From: Babylonia areolata
Taxonomy: Eukaryota > Mollusca > Gastropoda > Neogastropoda > Buccinidae
Direction of reading: 5' to 3'
Length of the DNA: 64,000 nt
Assembly: GCF_041734735.1 (NCBI RefSeq)
Contig: NC_134900.1
Coordinates: 30,859,870-30,923,869 of the forward strand
The translations under genes were made by a program, and so were the position numbers. A model generated the notes under the pieces. It did no database searches and was not told the origin of the DNA. It worked only from the letters and a program-made list of their open reading frames with translations. Below are positions 1 to 13,400 of the stretch, in pieces. How positions within the stretch are numbered: the stretch's first letter is position 1; each line of letters starts with the position of its first letter.

Positions 1-305
1 TGTATCAGAGGAAAAGTATATTATAAGAAAAAGTCTAAAGAGGTCGTGGTGTGTATTGAATGAGTTGTCATGGGAAGGAGAATATGCATATGCATATCAA
101 CAAGTATTAACCTACAACAATGTAAATATAAATAACAGTATTAAATATAATACATCAAAGGAGGATACCAACTGGACTGGAGTTTAAAATTTCTGAAAAC
201 ATTCTAAGCAATGAATAATCATTCAAAATCTTTTCAGTGGCTAATGAAATATTGGAAGAAAAAGTCATCAGCTACATCTTTTGGAAGTAACTGTCTTATG
301 CTCAG

Positions 306-310
<5 letters not shown>

Positions 311-342
<32 letters not shown>

Positions 343-410
343 GTGTACACGCATGCATGCATGTTTGTGTGTGTATTTATACATGTGTGTGTGTGTTTGA
401 CCGCATGTGT
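311..410. repeat. (GT)n microsatellite
   Basis: Interrupted GT/GTGC repeat just upstream of protease exon a. It opens reading frames on both strands that are only low-complexity Cys/Val or His/Thr. Confidence 0.9.
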
Positions 411-504
411 ATGCACAATAATCTGTGTGAATGTGTTTTGACTGTGAGAGGCTACCCCCCCATGGAGACACTGACAGTGTTCAAGATCTGCTCTTTTGTT
501 TCAG

Positions 505-617
505 TGTGAAGTTCAAATGCAAAGAGAACCACTACCACAGAATGAACGCTGGTCAAACAGAGAGAGTTTGTATCAACAATGGCTCTCTCTCCGGCTCTGA
601 AATAGAGTGTAATAAAG
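505..617 (+). CDS. protease exon a: C-terminal half of a CCP/sushi domain
   Basis: The acceptor TTTCAG ends at 504 and the donor GTGAGA starts at 618; the exon enters at phase 2 and leaves at phase 1. It encodes a KFKCKEN...[11 protein letters not shown]...IEC pattern, matching cysteines 2, 3 and 4 of a CCP. Cys1 must lie in an exon upstream of the window. The same frame runs on into the intron but soon becomes CA-rich low-complexity sequence. Confidence 0.75.
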
Positions 618-1544
618 GTGAGATCACTCCCCACCCCCACCCCCACACCCACCCCCACCCCCCGCCACTATCTATCTCTCTCTCTCTCGCCAGATTTAGA
701 ACGAGAACGATTGGTTTGAATGCTTATGAAAAGTGGTTTCAGACTGAGCCCTCGTTACTCTCCCCTTGTCCGATGTGCGGTCATTTAAGGGAGGATGAAT
801 TACATTTTTTGTTTAGTTGTAAAGCTTATGACGATATTCGAGAAAAATGTGTTGTATTTAAAACAAATTTAGCAAAGAATGAAGATATTTTTGGAGTGCT
901 TAATCTAAATCAGGAAACTTCACTACAGTCACTTGCAAAATATATTGCCGAAGCGAATAACATGCGATGAAAAAAAAACAACAACAATAATAAAATAGTA
1001 TCAGGTGTTGCTCATTGTGAAAAGTGAAATCTGTGTTGTCATTCTCATATGGAAAATATTTATGTTATACATTTATATATGTTTTTGTTTTTATTTCTCA
1101 CTACATGCCATTACTTTGAATGGATGATCGAACTGCACTTTGTTGCACAGATTGATTGATTTCGTTTTGGCTTTGGTTTTCATCAATATTATTACTATTG
1201 ATGCATGTTGTTATTTGTATTATGAACCCCCATGTCATTAGGGCTGTAAAGCTATTGACATTAAAGTGTTCAGTGTTCAGTGTTCTCTCTCTCTCTCTCT
1301 CTCTCTCAGTTAATGGTTGATTCAGGTCTATTTTCTATATTACTTAAAAACAAGATTGATATCTTTTTCTGTTATTTCGCTTTCTTTAGACTCTTTACGC
1401 AACACTTACTGAGCAGAAACTTTATGGATGTTAGTCTTCTGTTTTGTTAATACTCACTTGATGATATACTTTAATATTGTCTGTGAATGGTTATAACCCC
1501 ACTCATCAAAACACCTTCATAAGTAATAACAATAACATATCAAA

Positions 1545-1600
<56 letters not shown>

Positions 1601-2683
1601 CTCAAAAATACAGAATTTGTCAAAGCTTCCACAGTTGTATGCTACATTTCATCTGCATGCCTGTTCCAGTATTTTCATGCAAAATCCAGGTTCCACACGG
1701 AGACCCCCACATCGCTTACTGCAGAGGAAGAGACTGGTAAGTTGGCTGGTCGTTGATTTGACATCTGTGTTAACTATCTCCGTTCATACACCTCCAAGTT
1801 TCTGTGTGAAAAACACTCCCCCCCCCCCCCACCACCCCCAATCCCCTCCACGCCCACCCAACACCCTCCCCCCCCACCCCCCCCCACCCCCACACACACA
1901 CCCCCACCCCCCCACCCCCCAGCACCAAGTATTTTAGAAATGATGCTCTCAGTCATAGGCCTCAGTTCATGTCAGTTTCAGTTTCAGTTTCAGTAGCTCA
2001 AGGAGGCGTCGCTGCGTTCGGACATATCCATATACGCTACACCACATCTGCCAAGCAGATGCCTGACCAGCAGCGTAACCCAACGCGCTTAGTCAGGCCT
2101 TGAGGAAAAAAAAAGAAAGTGAATAAATAATAGATAAGCTTACACAAATAAATAAGTAAATAAATAATAACTATAATGTTAAAAAAAAAAGAAAAAAAAG
2201 GTAGTACTAGTAATAATAATAATAGTATTAAATTAATAACAATAATAAATAAATAAATAAATAAGATAACAATGATGATAAATAAGCAAATAGATGTAAA
2301 ACATGAAGACACACATTTACATATACACCCACACATGCATAACAGATATGCACCGAACATGCAGTTTCACAGATATGAAAGCACAGTTAAATACATATAA
2401 ACGTACATGAGCTCCAACACACACACACACACACACACACCACACACATTACCCTGCATGTCAAAACGACACAATGGACCTGTGTGCTCAAAACGCAGTC
2501 AGGGGCCAAAGGTTTGTCATTGTTCTATTGGTGGGGGAAACTGGCTGCTGCAGCTTCTGAGCTTTTGTTACTATGTGAAAAGTGGTCTTATTATCAACAT
2601 GACCCCCTCAATGTCACAAAAGTTGCCCATGGAGGTGAAAGAGCTGAAGTGTTTTCAGACAGGAAATATATATGGGCTGGTGC

Positions 2684-2733
<50 letters not shown>

Positions 2734-3845
2734 GGAGATTGTGCTCAAACTGTTTCATATTTGTTTTATTGTACATGACAGGAAAGTGAAATTCAGAGGG
2801 GGCAAGGAAATTTTTTTTGGGGGGAAATGGACACTGGAAACAGAATCTAATTAATGAACCATGCAAACCAGCTAACTTGTAATGCTACGTTTACACGGGA
2901 TGCAACTAACTTGCAACCAAATTCAAATTTTGGTTGCAAGGCTGGTACATGCGACTGGACGGTCTCCGCAGGATGCAACCGGCGGCGACTTACGTGCAAC
3001 TAACTAGGCAACACACATGAGAAACCACGCTGCGAGTGTCTGCCAAGCCAGACAGAAAAATCCGTGACACGCGTGCCGCTTGCGTCATCAATTTCCTGTT
3101 GGAAACCGGCTGAGACAAGCAGCAAGCTGTGGCAACCGGCGGCGACCATTTTTTCGCAGTTTAGTTGCAAGGCCCTCAAAAAATTATCGGTCTTGGAGTG
3201 GAAATAAAATGAGCCTTGCGACCACACATGCAACCAAAAATCAGGAAAATCCGTTGGTTTCTGAGACTGGCAGCGATGGGCCACAACCGGGGGCAACCAG
3301 TCTCCACCAGTCTCCGCCGGTTTCAAAGAGTTAGTCGCAAATTTGTTGCAAGTTAGTTGCATCCCGTGTAAACGTAGTTTAAACGCAGATAGTGCCCATG
3401 CAGTGTCAGAGTACTTCTACAGTTCTGAGCACATTTATGAATAAGGTGCAGGAATATGATCATGAAAAGATACCTTTAAAGATACAAACTTGCTGGAAAG
3501 AATTTATTTATTTATTTTTGTGATAAATATTTTCAGTTTTAGCTTCAGTTTCAAGGAGGTGACAAACCATGCAGACTGGTTCATATACACTACACCACAT
3601 CTGCTGTTTGAAAAAAAAAAATATAAAAAAAAATTAAATGAGCGGAATCCTGCCCAGCCGAGATTTAACTCAAAGTGTGAAATGAAATAGACAAAAATTA
3701 ATGAGCAAGTAAATGAATTACAGTTTTGCTTAAATGAATTACAGTCTAACAACACCCACAACTCAAACACCTGTTCCATACCCCACCCCACCCACCCCCC
3801 CCACCCCACACCCCCACCCCCCTTGCCCCTTGCCCCTTCCCCCCC

Positions 3846-3883
<38 letters not shown>

Positions 3884-3994
3884 AACACACACATACACAC
3901 ACGCTCACTCATGCGCACATAACGCACACACTTACACACTGTATTCGTCTTTGATTCTTCCCTCTGTCAGTCCCGTTTTCCATACAACCCCCCT

Positions 3995-4044
<50 letters not shown>

Positions 4045-5691
4045 ACCCCCCCCCCCCCCCCCCCCGCACCCCCACTCCTCTCTTACATTTTAAGTGTTTA
4101 TTCTAAATGATGATATTCTAATGTGACACTGTATATGTGTGACGGTATGTAGATATGTTCATACATTTACAATGTGTATACATGTTAGTTTGTATATATA
4201 TATATATATATATATCTGTACAAATGAACATATGTAAGCCTACATATATATTTTCTTTCATATCAAAGGAACTATGTGTATGTCAGCAGAGAATGTTTAC
4301 AAAAATACACAAATGCTTTTCCTCAGGGTTTTGTTGTTGTTGTTGTATTACCTCTTCTTCTGCGTTCACTCGTATGCACACGAGTGGGCTTTTACGTGTA
4401 TGACCATTTTTACCCCGCCATGTAGGCAGCCATACTCCGTTTTCGAGGGTGTGCATGCTGGGTATGTTCTTGTTTCCATAACCCACCGAACGCTGACATG
4501 GATTACAGGATCTTTAACGTGCGTATTTGATCTTCTGCTTGCATATACACACGAAGGGGGTTCAGGCACTAGCAGGTCTGCACATATGTTGACCTGGGAG
4601 ATCGTAAAAATCTCCACCCTTTACCCACCAGGCGCCGTCACCGTGATTCGAACCCAGGACCCTCAGATTGACAGTCCAACGCTTTAACCACTCGGCTATT
4701 GCGCCCGTCTGTTGTATTACCAAAATGGAATCTTTTGTTGGATCGAGTGTGTCTACATCTACTCCACACAGCACTTTCAGTTTCTCAAGGAGGCATTACT
4801 GCGTTTGGACAAATCCATATACACTACATGACACCTACCTGCTATGAGGCAAATGCCTGACCAGCAGCAGAACCTAACATGCTTAGTTAGGCCTTGAGTG
4901 CTTGCATATAATGTATCTGTGTACCTATCGGAGTGGGGTTTTTTGGGTTTTTTTCTACAGAAATTTGCCAGAGAACAACACTCATGTTGCTGGGAATTCT
5001 TTTTCTTTTTTTTTTTTTTTGGTGTGGTAGTTTTGTGTGCCACACACATAGCCTCGGTATATCTTCTCATCCAAACGACTTGATGCTCAGTTTGGTTTTC
5101 CAGTCAAAAAGGGTGAGAGCAGGATTCGAACTCAGACCCTCAAGGACACTGTGTTGTTGGCAGATAAGCAGGCATCTTGACCATTCTGCCACCACCTTCA
5201 CTAACCTGCACCTCACCCCCCTATCTCTTCCCCCAAACAGCATCATTAGATTCAGCAGTGACAGTCTGCGAGAGAAAATTGTACATACGTTTTTTTTGGT
5301 AATAAGAGTGAGAGTGTGTGCACCTACGCTGCACCTATTCTGTACCTACCTGTAACCTCCTTTTCCTTCCTCACCTACTACACTCACTCCCCCCCCCCCC
5401 CCTCCTTTCCTGCAGCGCTCAAAACCGCAGAGACAGACTGCGAGAGAAAACGTACGTGTTTCCGTCAGACGTGGTTCCCAGTCCTGGCTACGTGGAGTTT
5501 TTCTGCAAGAACAAGTACTACTGTGTGGATGGCAGCCGCAGTGTTCAGTGCCCCTTGCGGGTGTTTGGCCATGTGATCAACGCCCCAACGTGTAAACCGA
5601 GTGAGTGTGTGTGTGTGTGTGTGTGTGTGTCTGTGTGTGTGTGTGTGTAGCATGTTCTTGGCCACGTAATCAAAGCCCGGACATGTAAACT

Positions 5692-5736
<45 letters not shown>

Positions 5737-5825
5737 CATGTTCTTGGCCACATTATAAAGTCCCTAACATATAAACCGAGTGAGTGTGTGTGTGTGTGTG
5801 TGAGTGTGCGTGCGTGCGTGCGTGC

Positions 5826-5865
<40 letters not shown>

Positions 5866-8800
5866 TTTGCACCATGCTCTTGGCCATGTATAAAGGCCCA
5901 TGACATTTAAACCAGCTGAGTGGTGTATGTGTGTGTGTGTGTGTGTGTGTGTCTGGGTTTGGGTGTGCGCGTGTATGCGCAAGCATGTGCATAACATGTG
6001 CATGGCCACATTATAACAGCCCCCAACATGTAAACCAAGTGAGTGTTTTTTGTGGCCTCTGTGAGTGTGTTTCTTCTTCTTCTTCTTCTTCTTCTTTGTT
6101 CAAGAGGTGCAACTCCCATATTCGTTCAATTGTTTCAGTGGGCGTTTATGTGTATAACCTTTTCTTGCCTCCCACTTCCATGTAGAGGTGTTGCTGGCAT
6201 GAAACAGACTGCCTCGTGGCGGGGAAAGCAGTGACTGATAAAAGAAGGGTGTTACCCTTAGTTAAAGGGCCAGAATGCATCCAGTGGCATTGGCAGGATG
6301 GTAAGCTCTGGAACTGCACAGGCGCATGAAAAGATAACATTTTTTTTATCCTGGCACAAGTCCTACAGTATTGCCTTGTTATGATTACATTTTTCATCCT
6401 GACACAAGTGGCACAAGTTGTACACTATTACCTTGTTAAGATTACATTTTTTTATCCTGGCACAAGTCCAACATTATAACATTCTTAATGTTACATTTTT
6501 TCCTGGCACAAGTCTTACTACAGTATTACCTTGTTAAGATTACATTTTTTTATATTTATCCTGGCACAAGTCAGTAAGTATTACCATGTTAAGATAATAT
6601 TTTCATACTGGCACATGTCCTACATTATCACCTTGTTATGATTACATTTTTTTTTTAATCATGGCAACAAGTCCTACAGTATTTCATTGTTAAATATTAC
6701 ATTTTTTTATCCTGCAGAAGTCCTACATTCATTTATCCCGCACAAGTCCTACATACATTTTTATCCTTCACAAGTCCTACATACATTTTTATCCTGGCAC
6801 AAGTCTTACGTACATTTTTATCCTGGCATAAGTCTTACATACAATGGCACAAGTCTTACATACATTTTTATCCTGGCACAAGTCCTACATATATTTTTAT
6901 CCTGCACAAGTCCTACATACATTTTTATCCTGGCACAAGTCCTACATATATTTTTATCATGCAGAAGTCCTACATACATTTTTTTTTATCCTGCACAAGT
7001 CCTACATACATTTTTTATCTTGCACAAGTCCTACATACATTTTTATCCTTCACAAGTCCTACATACATTTTTTAACCTGCACAAGTCCTACATACATTTT
7101 TTTTAACCTGCACAAGTCCTACATACACTTTTTTTTATCCTGCAAAGTCCTACATACATTTTTTATCCTGCACAAGTCCTACATACATTTTTTATCCTGC
7201 ACAAGTCCTACATGCATTTTTATCCTCCACAAGTCCTACATACATTTTTATATCCTGCACAAGTCCTACATACATTTTTATCCTCCACAAGTCCTACATA
7301 CATTTTTATCCTGCACAAGTCCTACATACATTTTTATCATGGCACAAGTCCTACATATATTTTTATCCTGCACAAGTCCTACATACATTTTTATCCTGCA
7401 CAAGTCCTACATACATTTTTATCCTGCACAAGTCCTACATACATTTTTATCCTTCACAAGTACTACATACATTTTTTATCCTTCACAAGTCCTACATACA
7501 TTTTTATCCTTCACAAGTCCTACATACATTTTTTAACCTGCACAAGTCCTACATACATTTTTTTTAACCTGCACAAGTCCTACATACACTTTTTTTTATC
7601 CTGCAAAGTCCTACATACATTTTTTATCCTGCACAAGTCCTACATACATTTTTTATCCTGCACAAGTCCTACATGCATTTTTATCCTCCACAAGTCCTAC
7701 ATACATTTTTATATCCTGCACAAGTCCTACATACATTTTTATCCTCCACAAGTCTTACATACATTTTTATCCTGCACAAGTCCTACATACATTTTTATCA
7801 TGGCACAAGTCCTACATATATTTTTTTAACCTGCACAAGTCCTACATACATTTTTATCATGGCACAAGTCCTACATACATTTTTATCATGGCACAAGTCC
7901 TACATATATTTTTTTTAACTGCACAAGTCCTACATACATTTTCATCCTGCACAAGTCCTACAGTAATACCTTGTCATTTCAACACCACCACCACCACCAC
8001 CACCAACACGGTCACAGGGTGCGGCATCCGGAGGAAGTCCAAGCTGCCGCTGATCGTTGGAGGGACAGCGTCCTACATCGAGGAGTGGCCCTGGCAAACG
8101 GCCCTGATGCAGGTCCGCTGGAAGCAGGTGGAGTTCACCTGCGGGGCCACCCTCATTGACGACCGCTGGGCCGTCACCGCCGCTCACTGCGTCACCTCGA
8201 AGAACTCCACAAAGGTTTGATTCCATTCCTCCTTTCCTTCCTTCCTTCCTTCCTTCCTTCCTTCCTTCTTCTCTTTTATCTCTGTGTCACTGTCTTCTTC
8301 TTCTTCATGCAGAAATCTGCAGAAAAAAAAGTAGAATAGAATAAAGTATGAAAAATAAATAGAATGAAATAGAAATAATGAAAATAAGAATTTATGTGTG
8401 ACAGTATGATAGGATGAAATGAAATGAAATTATGGTGCTTAGAGCCTCGCCGACCACTAAGGCCATCTCAAGGCTATCGCCGCGTCAATAACTACTACAA
8501 GGGTAAAAAAAACAACCAATTAAAACGAGTCACCACTTCAAACTTTCCACTCCAAAGTTAAAAAAAAAACTTCCATAGTTTAAAACCTTCAAATCTGGTT
8601 GAAAAGGTTCACTTCTTTTAAGAAGTCCATCAGCGCCCACGGAGGGACATCACGAAACAAAGTCTTCAAAGAAACCGCCGTGTATGATAGGATAGAATAG
8701 GATAGGATAAGACAGAATAGAACAGGATGAAATATTACTTGCTTACTTACTGCCGATAATGCCCTTTTTGCATGCAAGGCAGCAACAGTTTCAGTTTCAG

Positions 8801-9186
8801 TTTCAGTAGCTCAAGGAGGCGTCACTGCGTTCGGACAAATCCATATACGCTACACCACATCTGCCAAGCAGATGCCTGACCAGCAGCGTAACCCAACGCG
8901 CTTAGTCAGGCCTTGAAAAAAAAAAAAGAAAAAGAAAAAAAGGTGAATAAATAATAGATAAGCTTACACAAATAAATAAATAATTAATAAATAATAACTA
9001 TAATGTAAAAAAAAAATAAATAAATAAATAAATAAGATAAGAATGATGATAAATAAGCAAATAGATGTAAAACATGAAGACACACATTCACATATACACC
9101 CACACATGCATAACAGATATGCACCGAACATGCAGTTTCACAGATATGAAAGCACAGACAAATACATATAAACGTACATGAGCGCC

Positions 9187-9224
<38 letters not shown>

Positions 9225-10372
9225 ACACATTACCCTGCACCACACAAATAACTGTCACTCTTGCTTCTTTTTTTTTTTTGATCAGTCTTGAGTGGTAAAT
9301 ACTATAATTAACTAAACTATACTGTACTCTACTAAAAAACATAGATAATGTAATATATTATAGTTTGTACCATACTGTACTTGTACCACACTGCTGTACT
9401 ATACTGTACTGTACTATGACTTACTTGACTCGTGCCTCTTGACTCCTTGTGGAGCATAGAGCTGCTACACAGCACTCCTCCAGAGGACTCGGTTTTGGGG
9501 CTGGTCCTCTTCAGCCGGGTCCATGTCCTTCCGGCTGCCTTCATCTTCTCATCCTCCGTGCTTCTTCTCCAGGTCTGCTTTTGGTCTACCCCAACTCTCC
9601 TCTTTCCGGCCTTGGGGGGTTCCATTCAAGTGCCTGTCTTGTGGTGTCGTCTGGAGGCTTTTGAAGGGTGTGGCCTATCCGCCAGCCCCATTTCCTCCTC
9701 CTGATCTCCTCACTGATGGGCACCTCGTTGGTTCTTTACTGTGCTGTACTATAATAAGATTATAAATTAAAACATTGACTTTTGAATGTCCCAGGTCCGG
9801 GATGCTGAACATCTGAGGCTGACCTATGGTCTGACGTCCAGTAATGCTGCCATCACCCACGCCGGCAGGCACAACGAGGTCAGTGCTGGTCTATGTGCCC
9901 ACGCTACACATAACACATTCATCTTCAATGTCCCTTAGAAAAATGAATGAATAGATAAATAAATGAATGAATAAGTAAGTAAAAGTATGTTGGTCAATGT
10001 GCCCATGCTACACATAACACCTTCACCTCGTCCTTTAGAAAATGAATAAATAAATATAAATATTAATAAATGAATAAGTGAAGAAGTAAAATTATGAGTG
10101 TGTGTATTAAGTTTTATGCTAGCTTTTTTTTTTTCTAATACATTACATGAAAGTGTGTTATTATTTAAACTCACTGGGGAACATTGAAGGTTTTGACTTT
10201 TAACATTCATCATCACTTATTGAATTAGATAAATAAGCAATGATAACATACATTACTTATATGGCGCAAACTCCCCATATAGTGGGCTCTAAGCACCTTA
10301 CATGAAATAAAGCATATACAGTTGTGCATAATAACATACCTCTTCACATTAAAAAAAAAAAAACATGAAAAA

Positions 10373-10411
<39 letters not shown>

Positions 10412-13400
10412 ACTAAAATACCCAACACACAATAACTCCCCTTTTGCAAAGTCCATAAAAAAAATTGCCCTCTATTTATACCTGTACTGATTTCTTCTTC
10501 TTCTTCTTCTGCGTTCATTCGTATGCACACGAGTGGGCTTTTACGTGTATGACCGTTTTTACCCCGCCATGTAGGCAGCCATACTCCGTTTTCGGGGGTG
10601 TGCATGCTGGGTATGTTCTTGCTTCCATAACCCACCGAACGCTGACATGGATTACAGGATCTTTAACGTGCGTATTTGATCTTATGCTTGCGCATACATA
10701 CGAAGGGGGTTCAGGCACTGGCAGGTCTGCACATATGTTGACCTGGGAGATCGTAAAAATCTCCACCCTTTACCAACCAGGCACCGTCACCATGATTCGA
10801 ACCCGGGACCCTCAGATCGAAAGTCCAACGTTTTAACCATTCGGCTATGGCGCCCGTCGTGTATTGTAAACAATCAGCAGCAGTATCAGTAGCTCAAGGA
10901 GGCATCACTGCATTTGGACAAATCCATATACGCTACACCACTTCTGCCAAGCAGATGCCCTGACCAGCAGTGTAATCCAACGCACATAGTCAGGCTTTGA
11001 GAAGACAAAAAAAAAAAGAAGTGAAAATTCATGCTTTAACAAGATGTCTACAGTCAACAGTATGTGTGAAAAAACAATTCCTCTCAAACTCGAAAATTAA
11101 TTCGTTCAACCCTTTGGGGTTTACAGCTTTGGCAGGTTCCCATGCCATACTGATGCACAAAAACAAAGAAAATATATACTGAAATCCAAATTTACTCATG
11201 AAGACACAGGTGGAAATAATGTAGAAGCTATTTTCCTTTGTTTGTGGTTTTATGCACTTGTAGTAATGTATACACCATTTCAATGAATGAAACAAAGTTT
11301 GACGCCAGGGCAGTGTTGGAGTGCAGGATTGAATGAGTTAATGTTTTAACCAGATGTCTTCCATCACCAGTATATGTGACAGGACGTTAACCAGAATTCC
11401 TCTCTCACTTGAAAACAGATTTCTACAATGCCTAGTATGTGTGGTGGGATATTAAATAGAATTCCTTCATACGCACACACTATATGTACAAACATATGTT
11501 CATGCATATGTATGTAATGTATATATGTAATGTTTATGTATGTATGTATGTATGTTGTGTATGTATGTATGTAATGTATTTATGTATGTATATATTATAT
11601 GCGTGTATGTTATGTATGTATGTATGTATGCATACAAGTATGTAAGAATGTATACATGTATGTATGTATGTAAGTAATGTATGCATGCATGCACCTATGT
11701 CAGCACTGTAAATCAATTACTCAAACTAGACGTCCCGCAGTCACCATGCAGTGTGTGGTGTGAGTCCGACAGTGACGTCGTTAATCACAGAGAATTCTTC
11801 CTCCTCCACCCCCAGGACAAGTACAAAGTGGCGGACATCATCGTCCATGACCACTACGACAGCCACTCACTGGACAACGACATTGCCTTGCTGAAGCTGG
11901 CCACACCTGTGGAGATCGGGTACCACGTGGGTGTAGCCTGTCTCCCGATGGATGACCGACACCTGATGGGAGGCGAGGAGGGCAAGGTGACAGGGTGGGG
12001 CCGTATCGAGATGAAGAACCTGTCTGAAGAGTTACGTGAACTGCCGCTGACCGTGGTCAACGCTTCGCAGTGCAAAGAGTATTACAAGAATGAAGGTGAG
12101 TAATAATGCGAAACCTTTCTTTCTTTCAGTAGAAAGATTCATTTGCTCAAAAGTCTCATCTGAATGTTTCACTGTGCAAAGAGCATTACAACAAGGAAGA
12201 TTTTAGCTTAGAAAGTATTGTGAAGAAAGGGTACAACATGATTCTATTCGTAAAATATATGTTGGATGTATTTGACCGACCAAATATTCAAAGTTGAATG
12301 GATTGGCCAATGATCTGTTAGAATTTCTCCTCTCCCCTCTGTTCCCCCTCCCCCACTACCTTACCCTCCATTCTTCTAAATTTTCTTCTTCTTCTTCATG
12401 TTTTTCTTCTATTAGGCCAATTACTCTGGTGATAATAAATTGAATCTCATGTTAATATTGATATTAGCATTATTTTAGTATATTATGTGCTGTTTATTTG
12501 TTTTATTTCATTATTTCATTACTTACTGTTTATGAATGTTACTTGATACAAGTCATAATATCGTTCATCAGCCGTCATGATAAAATTGAAGTGCAACGTT
12601 GTGAGCACAGTATAAGCTTTAAGCTTGTTGATGCTCTTTTGTCGTTCATTGCGTTGTAATCATGTGTATTGTTGAATAATTAAAGATTATTTAAAGCAAG
12701 ACGCTCATCTGCCAATACAGAGTCCATGAGGGTTTGGGTTCAAATCCCATTCTTGCCCTTTCTTCCAAGTTGACTTGAAAATCAAACTGAATGTCTAGTC
12801 ATTCAGATGAGACGATAAACCGAGGTCCTTCTTCTTCTTCTGCGTTCACTCGTATGCACACGAGTGGGCTTTTATGTGTATGACCGTTTTTACCCCGCCA
12901 TATAGGCATCCATACTCCGCTTTCGGGGGTGTGCATGCTGGGAATGTTCTTGTTTCCATAACCCACCGAACGCTGACATGGATTACAGGATCTTTAACGT
13001 GCGTATTTGATCTTCTGCTTGCATATACACACGAAGGGGGTTCAGGCACTAGCAGGTCTGCACATATCTTGACCTGGGAGATCGTAAAAATCTCCACCCT
13101 TTACCCACCAGGCGCCGTCACCGTGATTCGAACCTGGGACCCTCAGATTGACAGCCCAACGCTTTAACCACTCGGCTATTGCGCCCGTCAAACCGAGGTC
13201 CAATGTGCAGCACACTCCTAGCGCACTCAAAAAAGAACCCATGGCAACGAGAGTGTTGTCTGGCAAAATACTGTCAAAGAAATCCACTCCGATAGGTACA
13301 AAAAAATATATATGCATGTGCTCAAGGCCTGACTAAGCACATTGACTTATGCTGCTGGTCAGGCATCTGCCTAGCAGATGTGGTGCAGCAGCATGTATGG

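Noticed and set aside
211-510. Short frames on both strands over the GT repeat
   Set aside because: Pure low-complexity translation of (GT)n.
1690-1736. Acceptor at 1688-1689 as the start of protease exon b
   Set aside because: It gives a phase that does not fit the end of exon a; the acceptor at 1668-1669 fits both neighbours.
6687-7918. Three overlapping plus-strand frames of 81-230 codons with repeating Tyr-Ile-His-Phe words
   Set aside because: They are the three open frames of the 26-30-base minisatellite; unit length is not a multiple of three, so the frame rotates through the same peptide words.
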